A DNA stretch of 41,459 bases from contig JAPPKD010000309.1 in assembly GCA_028820215.1 (NCBI GenBank), forward strand, positions 1 to 41,459, written 5' to 3'. A program made the translations under genes and the position numbers. Numbering within the stretch: position 1 is the first letter of the stretch; each line of letters opens with the position of its first letter. This document shows, piece after piece, positions 17,551 to 25,545 of this stretch. This DNA comes from Spirochaetaceae bacterium. Lineage in GTDB: Bacteria; Spirochaetota; Spirochaetia; SZUA-6; Bin103. The notes beneath the pieces are model-generated. The model was given only the letters and a program-made list of their open reading frames with translations, did not search any database and was not told the DNA's origin.

Positions 17551-17559
17551 CCGATCCCT

Positions 17560-17596
17560 TCGTTTCGTCCATGTTCTATGTCCATGGACGAAACGA
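17560..17596. promoter_or_regulatory. 14-bp perfect inverted repeat over the antitoxin start
   Basis: TCGTTTCGTCCATG (17560-17573) and CATGGACGAAACGA (17583-17596) are exact reverse complements with a 9-base spacer that contains the ATG at 17578. It could be a DNA operator for the Phd-type antitoxin, or an RNA hairpin that hides the start codon. No Shine-Dalgarno sequence is visible here. Confidence 0.65.
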
Positions 17597-17847
17597 CCGA
17601 TACGGTGCCCGCGGGCGAATTCAAGCAGAAGTGCCTGGCGCTGATCGACCGGGTCGCCGCTACCGGCGCGCCGATCGTCATCAGCAAGTACGGCACGCCG
17701 GTCGCCCGCCTGGTGCCCCTGGAGAGCCCCGGCGACCGCGAGGAGCGCATCCTCCAGGACCTCCGATCCGGCTCTGGCGGCATGCTGGTCGACGAGCAGA
17801 CGTTCCTGGCGCCGACGTCGGAGATCGCCGGCTGGGCTGACTCGTGA
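17578..17847 (+). CDS. Phd/YefM-type antitoxin
   Basis: An 89-residue antitoxin. The N-terminal half has the Phd pattern: a helix with AGEFKQKCLALIDRV, then IVISKYGTPVARLVP, the strand that follows the DNA-binding fold. The tail (about 55-89) would neutralise the PIN toxin. The start is ATG 17578, with a second ATG at 17584; both lie within or next to the inverted repeat. Its stop overlaps the toxin start as GTGA. Confidence 0.88.
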   Translation: MSMDETTDTVPAGEFKQKCLALIDRVAATGAPIVISKYGTPVARLVPLESPGDREERILQDLRSGSGGMLVDEQTFLAPTSEIAGWADS

Positions 17848-18230
17848 TCACTCTCGACACCCATGTGGCCGTGTGGTGGAGCCAAACGCCGGAGCATCTC
17901 AGCCCGAAGGCGGTCGAGACCATCCGCCGTGCGGAGCGTCTCCTGGTTCCGTCGATCGTGTTCTGGGAAGTCGCGCTCCTGGTCCGCAAGGAGCGCCTCA
18001 GATTGAACCGGGATCAGGCGGTGGCTGCCTGGGCGCAGCGCCTGTTATCGATCCCGCGGGTGCAGGAAGTACCTCTGACGCATGGACTGGCCATGGCCGC
18101 AGACGCCTCCGACATGCACCCCGACCCGGCGGACCGCTTCATCGCCACCACCGCGCACCACCACCACGCGCCGCTGGTAACCAAGGATCAACTGCTTCGC
18201 GACTTAGGGTGGCTGTCTACGGTCTGGTGA
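17844..18230 (+). CDS. PIN-domain toxin (VapC-like)
   Basis: A 128-residue PIN ribonuclease of the type with an N-terminal LDTHVAVWW strand. Acidic residues fit the active site: Asp5, Glu42, Asp97 (DPADRFIATTA) and Asp115 (VTKDQLL). GTG 17844 is the start, overlapping the antitoxin stop by four bases. Its end lies 21 bp from the end of the convergent permease gene. All active-site positions are kept. Confidence 0.92.
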   Translation: MITLDTHVAVWWSQTPEHLSPKAVETIRRAERLLVPSIVFWEVALLVRKERLRLNRDQAVAAWAQRLLSIPRVQEVPLTHGLAMAADASDMHPDPADRFIATTAHHHHAPLVTKDQLLRDLGWLSTVW

Positions 18231-18251
18231 CAGGCGTCCGGCGACGCAGCT

Positions 18252-19136
18252 TCACCCGCCGCCCACGTTGGCGTGCGGGTCCAGCGCGTCGCGCAGTCCG
18301 TCGCCCAGGTAGTTGACGCTCAGCACCGTCAGCGAGATCGCCACCCCCGGCCAGATCACGCGCGCCGGCGTGAGAGTCAGGAACGGCACGCCGTCGTAGA
18401 GCAGCCGGCCCCAGGTCGGGAAGTCGGACGGAAACCCCAGGCCCAGGAAGCTCAGCGCGCTCTCGGTGATGATCGCCTGCGCGATGCCGAGCGTGGCCGC
18501 CACCACGATCGGGCTCAAGGCGTTCGGAAAGATGTGCAGCAGGATGATGCGCAGCGGCCGCGCGCCGATGCTGCGCGCGGCCACCACGTACTCCCACTGC
18601 TTGATGGCGAGCACCTGCCCGCGGACGATGCGCGCGGTCTGCATCCAGCTCGTGATGCCTATGACCACCACGATCAGGATGAAGATGCCGGCCTCCGTGC
18701 CCAGCGCGGACTGCAGCGGGTCTCGGAACAGCATCATCGTGACCAGCAGCAGCGGCAGCACGGGCAACGCCAGGAACAGGTCGGTCAACCGCATGAGCGG
18801 GCCGTCGAACCGGTGGAAGTAGCCGGCGGTGACTCCCACCATCGTGCCGAGCGTCAACGACAGCAGCATCGCGGCCATGCCGACGGCCAGGGAGATGCGC
18901 CCGCCGGCCAGCAACTGCGCCAGCGTGTCGCGGCCCAGGTTGTCGGTGCCCAGCGGGTGATCCAGGGACGGGCCCTGGTTTTTCGCCCGGTAGTCCAGGA
19001 ACTGGGGATCGATGTCGTGGACGGCCGGCCCGAACAGCACCGCCAGCGCGATCAGCGACAACACCGCGGCGCCCGCGATCGTTCCGGAGTGACGCCGCAG
19101 CCGGCGGGCGGCCCGGGAGCGGACCGCCTCAGTCAT
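18252..19136 (-). CDS. Dipeptide/oligopeptide ABC permease, DppC-like
   Basis: Membrane permease of 294 residues. Features are the N-terminal helix, HPLGTDNLGRDTLAQLLAGG (a hallmark of DppC/OppC), about five further helices and the EAA-type loop ARSIGARPLRIILLHIFPN. It starts 8 bp inside the DppB-like gene's end, a typical operon overlap. No dedicated ATPase gene follows. Confidence 0.92.
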   Translation of the reverse strand: MTEAVRSRAARRLRRHSGTIAGAAVLSLIALAVLFGPAVHDIDPQFLDYRAKNQGPSLDHPLGTDNLGRDTLAQLLAGGRISLAVGMAAMLLSLTLGTMVGVTAGYFHRFDGPLMRLTDLFLALPVLPLLLVTMMLFRDPLQSALGTEAGIFILIVVVIGITSWMQTARIVRGQVLAIKQWEYVVAARSIGARPLRIILLHIFPNALSPIVVAATLGIAQAIITESALSFLGLGFPSDFPTWGRLLYDGVPFLTLTPARVIWPGVAISLTVLSVNYLGDGLRDALDPHANVGGG

Positions 19137-20142
19137 AGCGGATGCGCGGATCCAGCACGCCGTACAGCAGGTCCGCGATCAGGTTGAAGGTCACGATCAG
19201 CACCGCGAAGAGGAAGGTCACCGTCTGCACGGTGGGGATGTCCGCTCCCTCGATCGCACCGATCAGCAGTGCGCCGATGCCGTTGATGCGGAAGATCTGC
19301 TCGGTGATGACCGCTCCGGCGAAGGTCGTGGGAATGCCCAGCGCGATCACGGTGACCACCGGGATCATGCTGTTGCGCAACACGTGGATGAGGACCACGA
19401 CGCGCTCGGTCAGCCCCTTGGCGCGCGCGGTGCGCACGTACTCCTGGTGGATGGTGTCCAGCACCGCCGATCGCGTGAAGCGGCTGATCTGCGCGGCGTT
19501 GAACAGGGCCAGCACCAGAACCGGCATGATCATCTGCTTCACCTGGTAGACCAGGCTGTCCAGGTCGGTCACCCGGTGGGTGGTGTCGTAGATCGACGGC
19601 AGCCAGCCGAGCGATGCGCTGAAGATGACGATGAGCACCGTGCCGGTAAAGAAGGTCGGCACAGAGAAGCCGATCATCGTCACCACCGTGCCCAACCGGT
19701 CGAAGATCGAGTGCTGCCGGTAGGCGGACAGCACCCCGACCGGCACGGCGATCAGGACCGCGACCAGGTAGGAGATGCCCACCACGGTCAGCGTCTGCGG
19801 CAGCCGCTCGGCGACCAGGTCCACCACCGGCGAGCGGGTCGCCCAGGAGCGCACCCGCAGGCGCGCGCCGGAGTCGCCGATCTCGGCGCCGAGCACCGCC
19901 TCCAGCAGGTTGAGCGGCTCGTTCACCAGGAACTGCTGGAGCCAGCGCAGGTAGCGGACGGGGAACGGCTGGCCGATCCCCAGGCTCTGCCGGATCTGCT
20001 CGCGGACCTCCGGCGGAATCGTCAGCGGGAGCTGGGCGGTCGGGTCACCGGGCGCCAGGTCCAGCAGGGCGAACACGACGAAGCTGATCGCCAACAGCGT
20101 CGGGATGGCGAACAGCAAGCGCCGTATCGCGTAACGCAGCAT
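19129..20142 (-). CDS. Dipeptide/oligopeptide ABC permease, DppB-like
   Basis: Membrane permease of 337 residues. The N-terminus (MLRYAIRRLLFAIPTLL) with LLDLAPGDP is typical of DppB/OppB, as is the C-terminal EQIFRINGIGALLIGAI block. The EAA loop reads RTARAKGLTERVVVLIHVLRN. A roughly 30-residue periplasmic loop is longer than in E. coli DppB. It lies 26 bp after the binding-protein stop. Confidence 0.92.
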   Translation of the reverse strand: MLRYAIRRLLFAIPTLLAISFVVFALLDLAPGDPTAQLPLTIPPEVREQIRQSLGIGQPFPVRYLRWLQQFLVNEPLNLLEAVLGAEIGDSGARLRVRSWATRSPVVDLVAERLPQTLTVVGISYLVAVLIAVPVGVLSAYRQHSIFDRLGTVVTMIGFSVPTFFTGTVLIVIFSASLGWLPSIYDTTHRVTDLDSLVYQVKQMIMPVLVLALFNAAQISRFTRSAVLDTIHQEYVRTARAKGLTERVVVLIHVLRNSMIPVVTVIALGIPTTFAGAVITEQIFRINGIGALLIGAIEGADIPTVQTVTFLFAVLIVTFNLIADLLYGVLDPRIRYD

Positions 20143-20168
20143 GTCGGGGGTGCGCGGCCCGCGTCACC

Positions 20169-21875
20169 TCACTCGCTGCGGTACCACTCGTTGACGTTCC
20201 ACAGGGTCGCGTCCCAGGCGTTGTGACGCATGCCCCCGAGCGTGAGCGACCGGGCGGCGACCTCGCCGCGATGGATCAGCGGCACCAGCACCCCGTCCTC
20301 GATGAGCAGGTCGTTCATGCGCTTGGCGATCTCCGCCCGCTGATGGATACCCCCGGTCTCCGCGAGCTCGGCCGCCAGTGCGTCGTACGCCGCGCTGCAG
20401 TAGCGGGCGATGTTGCTGCCGAGCCACTGGTTCTCGGGGCCGGGGATCTCCTCGCAGACCCAGCCGGCCATGAACGCCTGCGGGTCGGTGCCGTCGAACG
20501 TGCCGGTGTACATCTGGATGTCGGCGTAGAACTTCTGGTAGGTGTCCGGGCTCGCCTGATCGCCGCCGAAGAACACCGACGCGCTGATGTTGCGCAGCTC
20601 GGTCTCCACGCCGATCTCCCGCCACATCTGCTTGACCAGCGCCTGCGTCCCCTGCCGGACGGAGTTGGTCGAGGTCTGGTAGAGAATCGACAGCCGCACC
20701 CCGTCCTTGGCGCGCACGCCGTCGCCGCCGCGCACCCAGCCGGCTTCGTCGAGCAGCCGGTTGGCGCCGTCGATGTCGTGGGTCAGGCACCAGTCATTGG
20801 CGGTCGACGCATAGACCGGCGGGGCGGGCAGGACGTTGCACGTCACCCGGCCGGCCGGCCCGTAGCCGGCCTCGACCAGGATGTCGCGATCGATGGCCAG
20901 CGACAGCGCGCGCACCACCACCGGATCGGCCAGGAACGGGTGCGGATTGCCGCCGTCCTGATAGGTGGAGCGATCCTCGCCAAGCGCCGGGTCGGGATTG
21001 GTCAGGTTGATCTCCAGGCGCTCGACGAACGTACCGAAGGCGGACAACACCTCGCCCCTGCCCGACCTCTCCATGTCCGCCAGGATCTCCGGCTCGATCT
21101 GCAGGTTCCAGGCGTAGTCGAACTCGCCGGTCACCAGGACCGCGCGGGCGGCCGACACCGCGTCGCCCCCGCCCTTCATCAGGACCGAAGAGAACGCCGG
21201 CTGATCAGGGTTGCGGTACCGCTCGTTCACGACGTAGTGCACGACGTCGTTGGGACGGAACTCCGCCACCATGTACGGGCCTGTGCCGATCGGGGCGAAG
21301 TTCTCGGCCGTGCACTCCGGCGCCCTGGCTCCGATGCACGGCTCGAACTGCCGCTTCTGGAGAATCGGAAGGATGGAGCCCACGAACGGTGCGTACGGGA
21401 ACGGCATAGGCACGTCGAAGTCGATGCGCACCGTGTGCTCGTCGACCGCCGACACCGCGGCGACGCCCTGGAACGCTGCCGCCGAGCTGCAGCCTCCGCT
21501 CGGGTCCATGCAGTAAGCCGCCGTGAACGCGACATCCTCGGCCGTGAAAGGCGTGCCGTCGGCCCACACCACGTCGTCGCGCAGGGTCCAGGTGATCGAC
21601 ATCAGGTCCTGGGCCACCCCGCCGTTGTCGAGCGTCGGAATCTCGGCGGCCAGCCACGCGACCATGTCGCCGTTCTCGTCGTAGCGCGCCAGCGGCTCCA
21701 GGATAAGCGAGGCTGCGTGGGTATCCTTGGTGCCACCCGACAGGTACGGGTTGAGGATGGAAGGCGCCTGCCAGTAGAGCATCTTCAGCTCCCCGTCGGT
21801 GCCGCGATCGGCGCCGGCCGTGGAGGCCAGCATGAAGGCGGCTGCCGCCGCCAGAATCAGTGTTCGTTTCGCCAT
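20169..21875 (-). CDS. Dipeptide-type extracellular solute-binding protein (SBP family 5)
   Basis: A 568-residue periplasmic protein of the DppA/OppA class. A signal peptide (residues 1-22) precedes a mature part with LYWQAPSILNPYLSGG, ITWTLRDDVVWADGTPFTAEDV (shown from 94 on) and a PIGTGPYMVAEF segment, all family marks. Several cysteines could form disulfides. ATG 21875 has AAGGAGAG 11 bases upstream and a good promoter candidate at 21911-21940. First gene of the operon with the two permeases; the substrate may be peptide, sugar or another solute. Confidence 0.92.
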   Translation of the reverse strand: MAKRTLILAAAAAFMLASTAGADRGTDGELKMLYWQAPSILNPYLSGGTKDTHAASLILEPLARYDENGDMVAWLAAEIPTLDNGGVAQDLMSITWTLRDDVVWADGTPFTAEDVAFTAAYCMDPSGGCSSAAAFQGVAAVSAVDEHTVRIDFDVPMPFPYAPFVGSILPILQKRQFEPCIGARAPECTAENFAPIGTGPYMVAEFRPNDVVHYVVNERYRNPDQPAFSSVLMKGGGDAVSAARAVLVTGEFDYAWNLQIEPEILADMERSGRGEVLSAFGTFVERLEINLTNPDPALGEDRSTYQDGGNPHPFLADPVVVRALSLAIDRDILVEAGYGPAGRVTCNVLPAPPVYASTANDWCLTHDIDGANRLLDEAGWVRGGDGVRAKDGVRLSILYQTSTNSVRQGTQALVKQMWREIGVETELRNISASVFFGGDQASPDTYQKFYADIQMYTGTFDGTDPQAFMAGWVCEEIPGPENQWLGSNIARYCSAAYDALAAELAETGGIHQRAEIAKRMNDLLIEDGVLVPLIHRGEVAARSLTLGGMRHNAWDATLWNVNEWYRSE

Positions 21876-21910
21876 GGCCAGAGAACTCTCCTTCTCGGAA
21901 CGTCACCATC

Positions 21911-21940
21911 ATTGTATGCGCTGAGCAGCCGCGCGGTCAT
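21911..21940 (-). promoter_or_regulatory. Predicted sigma-70-type promoter of the dipeptide-type operon
   Basis: On the minus strand a -35 ATGACC (21935-21940) and a -10 TACAAT (21911-21916) are 18 bases apart. Transcription would start near 21904, leaving a leader with the AAGGAGAG ribosome site at 21887-21894. The -10 matches consensus at five of six positions. Confidence 0.5.
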
Positions 21941-22025
21941 CTGTGCTATCGCTTCCGGCCGGAGGACGACGAGCCCCGTGGTCAGGTGTCGCGTGCCCCG
22001 TTCGTGCCGTGCCAGTCTTCGCCCC

Positions 22026-23246
22026 GTGGCCGTGTTCAGCACCGTCGAGCAGATGCTGGCCCAACTCCGCGCCGGCGAGGACGGACGCTCCGAGTTCAAG
22101 GAGCTGCGCCTGCGCGACCGGCGCGTGATTGCCCCGAACACCGAGGACCTCGCAGGCGAGCTGGTCGCGTTCGCGAACGCCGAGGGAGGTGCCGTGTTCG
22201 TCGGCGTCACCGATTCAGGCGTCGTTCAGGGGATCCCATCCGGACGGATGGACCAAGTCGAGCAGTGGCTTCTTAACGTAGCGACCCACAACTGCGATCC
22301 GCCGATCCGGCCGGTCCTTCGCAAGGCGTTGCTGCCCCATGCCGATGGAGCGGACGTTCCCGTCCTGCTGGCGGAGGTCCCGCGTGGTCTGTACGTCCAC
22401 CGCACGTCCGGCGGGCGCTACTTCGTGAGGATCGGGTCCACGAAGCGCGACCTCACGCCGCCGGAGCTCGCCCGGCTGTTCCAGCAGAGGGGCCGCGAGT
22501 ACGTGTTCGACGAGCAGCCGGTACTGGCCGCATCGGTGGAAGACCTCAACCGCAACCGCCTGGAAGCCTTCTTCGGGCGGTCGCCCACCATCCCCTGGCT
22601 CGACCTGCTGCGCAACACCCGCGTGACGGTCGCAGACGAGGACGGCGTCGACCGCCCGACGGTGGCCGGGCTGTTGGTCTTCGCGACCGAGCCCACCGAC
22701 TTCCTTGCGTCAGGCTCGATCGAAGCGGCGCGCTACCGGGACACTCGCCTGTCTTCCGACGACCTCGTCCATGCCGAGCGCCTCGGCGGCCCGGTTTCCG
22801 ATCAGATCGACGCCGGGATCGGCTTCGTCGCCCGGTTCATCGGCGGTGACGACTCGCCTGCCGGCGGCCCGCACTACGACCTCGACGTCGTCGACGAGGC
22901 AATCGTCAACGCGGTCGCCCACCGCGATTACGCCATCGCCGGCTCGAAGATCCGGCTGTTCCTCTTCGCCGATCGGCTGGAACTCTACAGCCCGGGCAAG
23001 CTGCCCAACACCATCACCCTCGACGACATGCCCTACCGCACCTTTACCCGCAATCAGCTTCTGGTGAGCTTCCTGTCGAGAATCCGCAGCAAGCGCTCCG
23101 GACAGGTATTCCTGGAGTCCCGCGGCGAAGGTGTCCGCAGGATCCTCCAGGATGGCGAAGCCCACTCCGGCCGCCGCCCGGAGTACGCCCTGTTCGGCGA
23201 CGAACTCCGCCTGACGCTCTGGGCGAGGGTGACGGCGACCGACTGA
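22026..23246 (+). CDS. AlbA_2 (Schlafen-like) plus HATPase_c_4 protein
   Basis: About 406 residues. The N-terminal AlbA_2/Schlafen-like domain shows EFKE near residue 20, then ELVAFANAEGGAVFVGV and the GRYFVRIGSTKRDLTP turn. The C-terminal half is a GHKL-type ATP-binding domain (EAIVNAVAHRDYAI, then RLELYSPGKLPNTI) as in HATPase_c_4 proteins. Members occur in transcription regulation and in defence islands. Several in-frame GTGs (21978, 22026, 22032) could start it; 22026 is a compromise without a clear ribosome site. Divergent from the dipeptide-type operon and 44 bp before the nuclease gene. Confidence 0.85.
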   Translation: MAVFSTVEQMLAQLRAGEDGRSEFKELRLRDRRVIAPNTEDLAGELVAFANAEGGAVFVGVTDSGVVQGIPSGRMDQVEQWLLNVATHNCDPPIRPVLRKALLPHADGADVPVLLAEVPRGLYVHRTSGGRYFVRIGSTKRDLTPPELARLFQQRGREYVFDEQPVLAASVEDLNRNRLEAFFGRSPTIPWLDLLRNTRVTVADEDGVDRPTVAGLLVFATEPTDFLASGSIEAARYRDTRLSSDDLVHAERLGGPVSDQIDAGIGFVARFIGGDDSPAGGPHYDLDVVDEAIVNAVAHRDYAIAGSKIRLFLFADRLELYSPGKLPNTITLDDMPYRTFTRNQLLVSFLSRIRSKRSGQVFLESRGEGVRRILQDGEAHSGRRPEYALFGDELRLTLWARVTATD

Positions 23247-23290
23247 CGCAGCAGTAACCTCAGACGCAGTGCACCAGGAGAACGATAGCC

Positions 23291-24382
23291 ATGCCAATCC
23301 ACCACGCCCTTTGGAGAGTCGGAACGCACCCTGAACGCTTGACCGGGAGCCAGGTCGGCGAGAAGCAACTCGAAGACATGATCGTCGAGCAGCCGGAAAT
23401 CCTGTCGAGCGACTGGATGCTGATCGCCCGTCAGGCGAAGACGCCGTTCGGCGGGATCGTCGACTTGATCGCTGTCGCTCCAGACGGTTCTCTCGTGCTG
23501 ATCGAGATCAAGAGGGGACTCACGCCACGGGCCGTCGTGGCACAAGCGCTCGACTATGCCTCCTGGGTGAAGGGTCTTGAGATCACCGAGATCAGCGCAC
23601 TCTACGCCGGGTTCAGCGACGGGGCCGATCTGGTCACGGCATTCCAGGAGCGGTTCCACGCCGAGCTGGAAGAACACGAGTGGAACCAGTCCCACCAGAT
23701 CGTCATCGTGGCCGCCGAGCTGGACGACTCCACGGAACGCATCGCCGGGTACCTGAGCGACGCCGGCATCCCAATCAACGTCCTCTGCTTCCAGGTGTTC
23801 GAGCACGGGGGCGAGAAACTGCTCAGCCGGGCGTGGCTGGTTGACCCGAGCGAGACTCCGGTTGCCGTACCCGTTCCGAAACCGCACTGGAACGGCGAGT
23901 ACTACGTGTCGTATGGAGGAGGCCGGTCATGGAACGACGCGCGCCGGTACGGGTTCATCTGCGGAGGAGGCGGCCTGTTCTACAGCAGAACCCTGGAGAT
24001 GCTTGCTCCCGGAGATCGGATCTGGGTGAACTTCCCCGGCAAGGGCTACGTCGGCGTCGGGCAGGTCACCGAATCACGCCGTCACATGACGGAGTTCGAA
24101 ATCGACACCGATGGAAGCCGGCAGCCGGCCTTGGACGTGATCGCCGACGCCCAACGGTACCGGGAACACGCGGCGGAACCCGACACGGCCGAGTACGCGG
24201 TGCGGGTCAAGTGGCTCGACACCAAGCCGGAATCCGAGGCGGTCAGTGAAACCGGGTTCTTCGGCAATCAGAACACGGTGTGCCGGCCAACCGCTGCGAA
24301 ATGGCAACACACCGTCGAACGCCTGAAGGCAGCGTTTCCCGGCTGGAATCAGGGGAGCAGCTCAGCGAGCGAGGCGGCGTAA
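23291..24382 (+). CDS. PD-(D/E)XK nuclease-like protein (NucS/DUF91-like) with C-terminal PUA-like part
   Basis: A 363-residue protein. The N-terminal part (about 20-120) has the PD-(D/E)XK nuclease pattern: Glu28 in the first helix, Asp58 (GGIVDLIAV) and Glu72-x-Lys74 (LIEIKRG). This is close in style to NucS/DUF91 nucleases. The C-terminal half (about 200-290) has a small beta-rich region (RIWVNFPGKGYVGVGQVT) that resembles EVE/PUA-like modules that read modified bases or RNA; this is less certain. AGGAGAA lies shortly before the ATG. Probable defence nuclease beside the AlbA_2 gene. Confidence 0.75.
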   Translation: MPIHHALWRVGTHPERLTGSQVGEKQLEDMIVEQPEILSSDWMLIARQAKTPFGGIVDLIAVAPDGSLVLIEIKRGLTPRAVVAQALDYASWVKGLEITEISALYAGFSDGADLVTAFQERFHAELEEHEWNQSHQIVIVAAELDDSTERIAGYLSDAGIPINVLCFQVFEHGGEKLLSRAWLVDPSETPVAVPVPKPHWNGEYYVSYGGGRSWNDARRYGFICGGGGLFYSRTLEMLAPGDRIWVNFPGKGYVGVGQVTESRRHMTEFEIDTDGSRQPALDVIADAQRYREHAAEPDTAEYAVRVKWLDTKPESEAVSETGFFGNQNTVCRPTAAKWQHTVERLKAAFPGWNQGSSSASEAA

Positions 24383-24483
24383 CGGTCCGGCCTCCTGCCG
24401 ATGAGTCTCCGTAGGGCGAACGTCAATCGTCGCCTCCATGACAGCGACGTAGTGTACGCTCCAGATACATCCCGTTTCATCAC

Positions 24484-25125
24484 ATGAGCGACACCACCGC
24501 GACCCATGACATCCCCCGTGCGGGCATGCTGGCGACGGTGCGCAACCGGAGCGGCGTGGTGGCGGCCGTCGAGCCGTTCGACGGCGACACCGGGCGCCTG
24601 CACCTCGTGCACGTCGAGTACAAGGACAGCCGCTCGCCGACCGAGGAGCGCGTGCTGTGGGAGCTGGAGCCACGCGCGCGCCTGCTCGAACCCACCGCGC
24701 TTCCCGACGCGACCAGTGCGGATGCCATGCCGCCGGAAGACTTCGACGCGCTCCTGCGCGCCGCGCGCTGGACGGCGCTCTCGCCATATCTCGGCCCCGA
24801 GGGCCACGGCCCGCCACCCCACGAGCCGCTTGCGAGCCCGTTCCACGGTGCCGTGCGCCCCGAGGACTACCAGCTCGTACCGCTGCTGAAGGCGCTCCGC
24901 ATGCCGCGCGTCAGCCTGCTGATCGCCCACGACGTCGGGCTCGGCAAGACCATCGAAGCGGATGAAGATGGCTGGCGACACCTCACCATCGTTCTGGAGC
25001 CCCTCAATCCCGACTATGAACCCATCGAACTGACCGCCGAGGACGAGAGTCCCGTCGAAGTGGTCGCTGAGCTGATCGAGGTCCTCGGCACCGAGCCGCC
25101 GACTGACGGACTCGGCCACCCTTGA
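24484..25125 (+). pseudogene. Truncated SNF2/DISARM-type helicase remnant
   Basis: An open 213-codon frame. Residues 1-159 resemble the N-terminus of large SNF2-family defence helicases (DrmD-like): a small beta barrel, a FHGAVRPEDYQLVPLLKAL segment like the Q-motif region, and Walker A-type DVGLGKTIEA (150-159). Right after motif I, at about 24961, the sequence switches to an unrelated acidic tail of 54 residues. All later helicase motifs are missing, so ATPase activity is not expected. It may be an internal deletion that keeps the frame. Its stop shares one base with the HicA start (TGATG). Confidence 0.7.
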
Positions 25126-25328
25126 TGAGACGCAAGGTCAAGGACGCACTCAAGTTAGCCAGAGAAGCCGGATGGGTGCAGGTTCGGACGAGTGGCAGCC
25201 ATCGTCATTTCAAGCACTCGTTCATTCGCGGCACGCTCACCATCGCAGGCAAGCCGAGTGACGATCTGCACCCCAAGACGTGGAAGTCCATTCTCAATAC
25301 CATCAACGCAGATGGGGAGGAGCCATGA
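25125..25328 (+). CDS. hicA: HicA mRNA interferase toxin
   Basis: A 67-residue HicA toxin, an RNase of double-stranded-RNA-binding-like fold that cleaves mRNA. The fold marker around the active His is visible: RTSGSHRHFKH, followed by the AGKPSDDLHPKTWKSIL tail typical of one HicA branch. ATG 25125 shares one base with the upstream stop; a TTG at 25122 is also possible. The stop overlaps the hicB start as ATGA. Confidence 0.92.
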   Translation: MRRKVKDALKLAREAGWVQVRTSGSHRHFKHSFIRGTLTIAGKPSDDLHPKTWKSILNTINADGEEP

Positions 25329-25543
25329 GTCGCGAGTACGTCATCATCATCGAGAGAGGAGAGCGAAACTGCTCCGCATACGCTCCTGACTTGCCGGGAT
25401 GCATCGCCACGGGTAAGACCATCGAGGAAACCAAGCGCAACATGACGGAAGCCATCGAGGCACACCTGCAATTCATGCGTGAGACCGGCGACGTAATCCC
25501 GGAGCCCACCGCCGTCGTGGCAGATTCCGTGACCGTTGGTTGA
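25325..25543 (+). CDS. hicB: HicB antitoxin
   Basis: A 72-residue short HicB antitoxin with a partial RNase-H-like fold. The signature YAPDLPGCIATG (about residues 19-30) is followed by a helix with ETKRNMTEAIEAHL. It has no C-terminal DNA-binding domain, so repression would need another protein. ATG 25325 has GGGGAGGAG upstream and overlaps hicA. Its stop lies 2 bp from the end of the convergent mannosidase gene. Confidence 0.92.
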   Translation: MSREYVIIIERGERNCSAYAPDLPGCIATGKTIEETKRNMTEAIEAHLQFMRETGDVIPEPTAVVADSVTVG

Positions 25544-25545
25544 GG

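Noticed and set aside
20223..22025. Long plus-strand open frame opposite the dipeptide-type binding protein
   Set aside because: It is the reverse-strand shadow of the binding-protein gene: low-complexity, rich in Arg, His, Val and Gly, with no domain. Only the part after about 22026 is a real gene.
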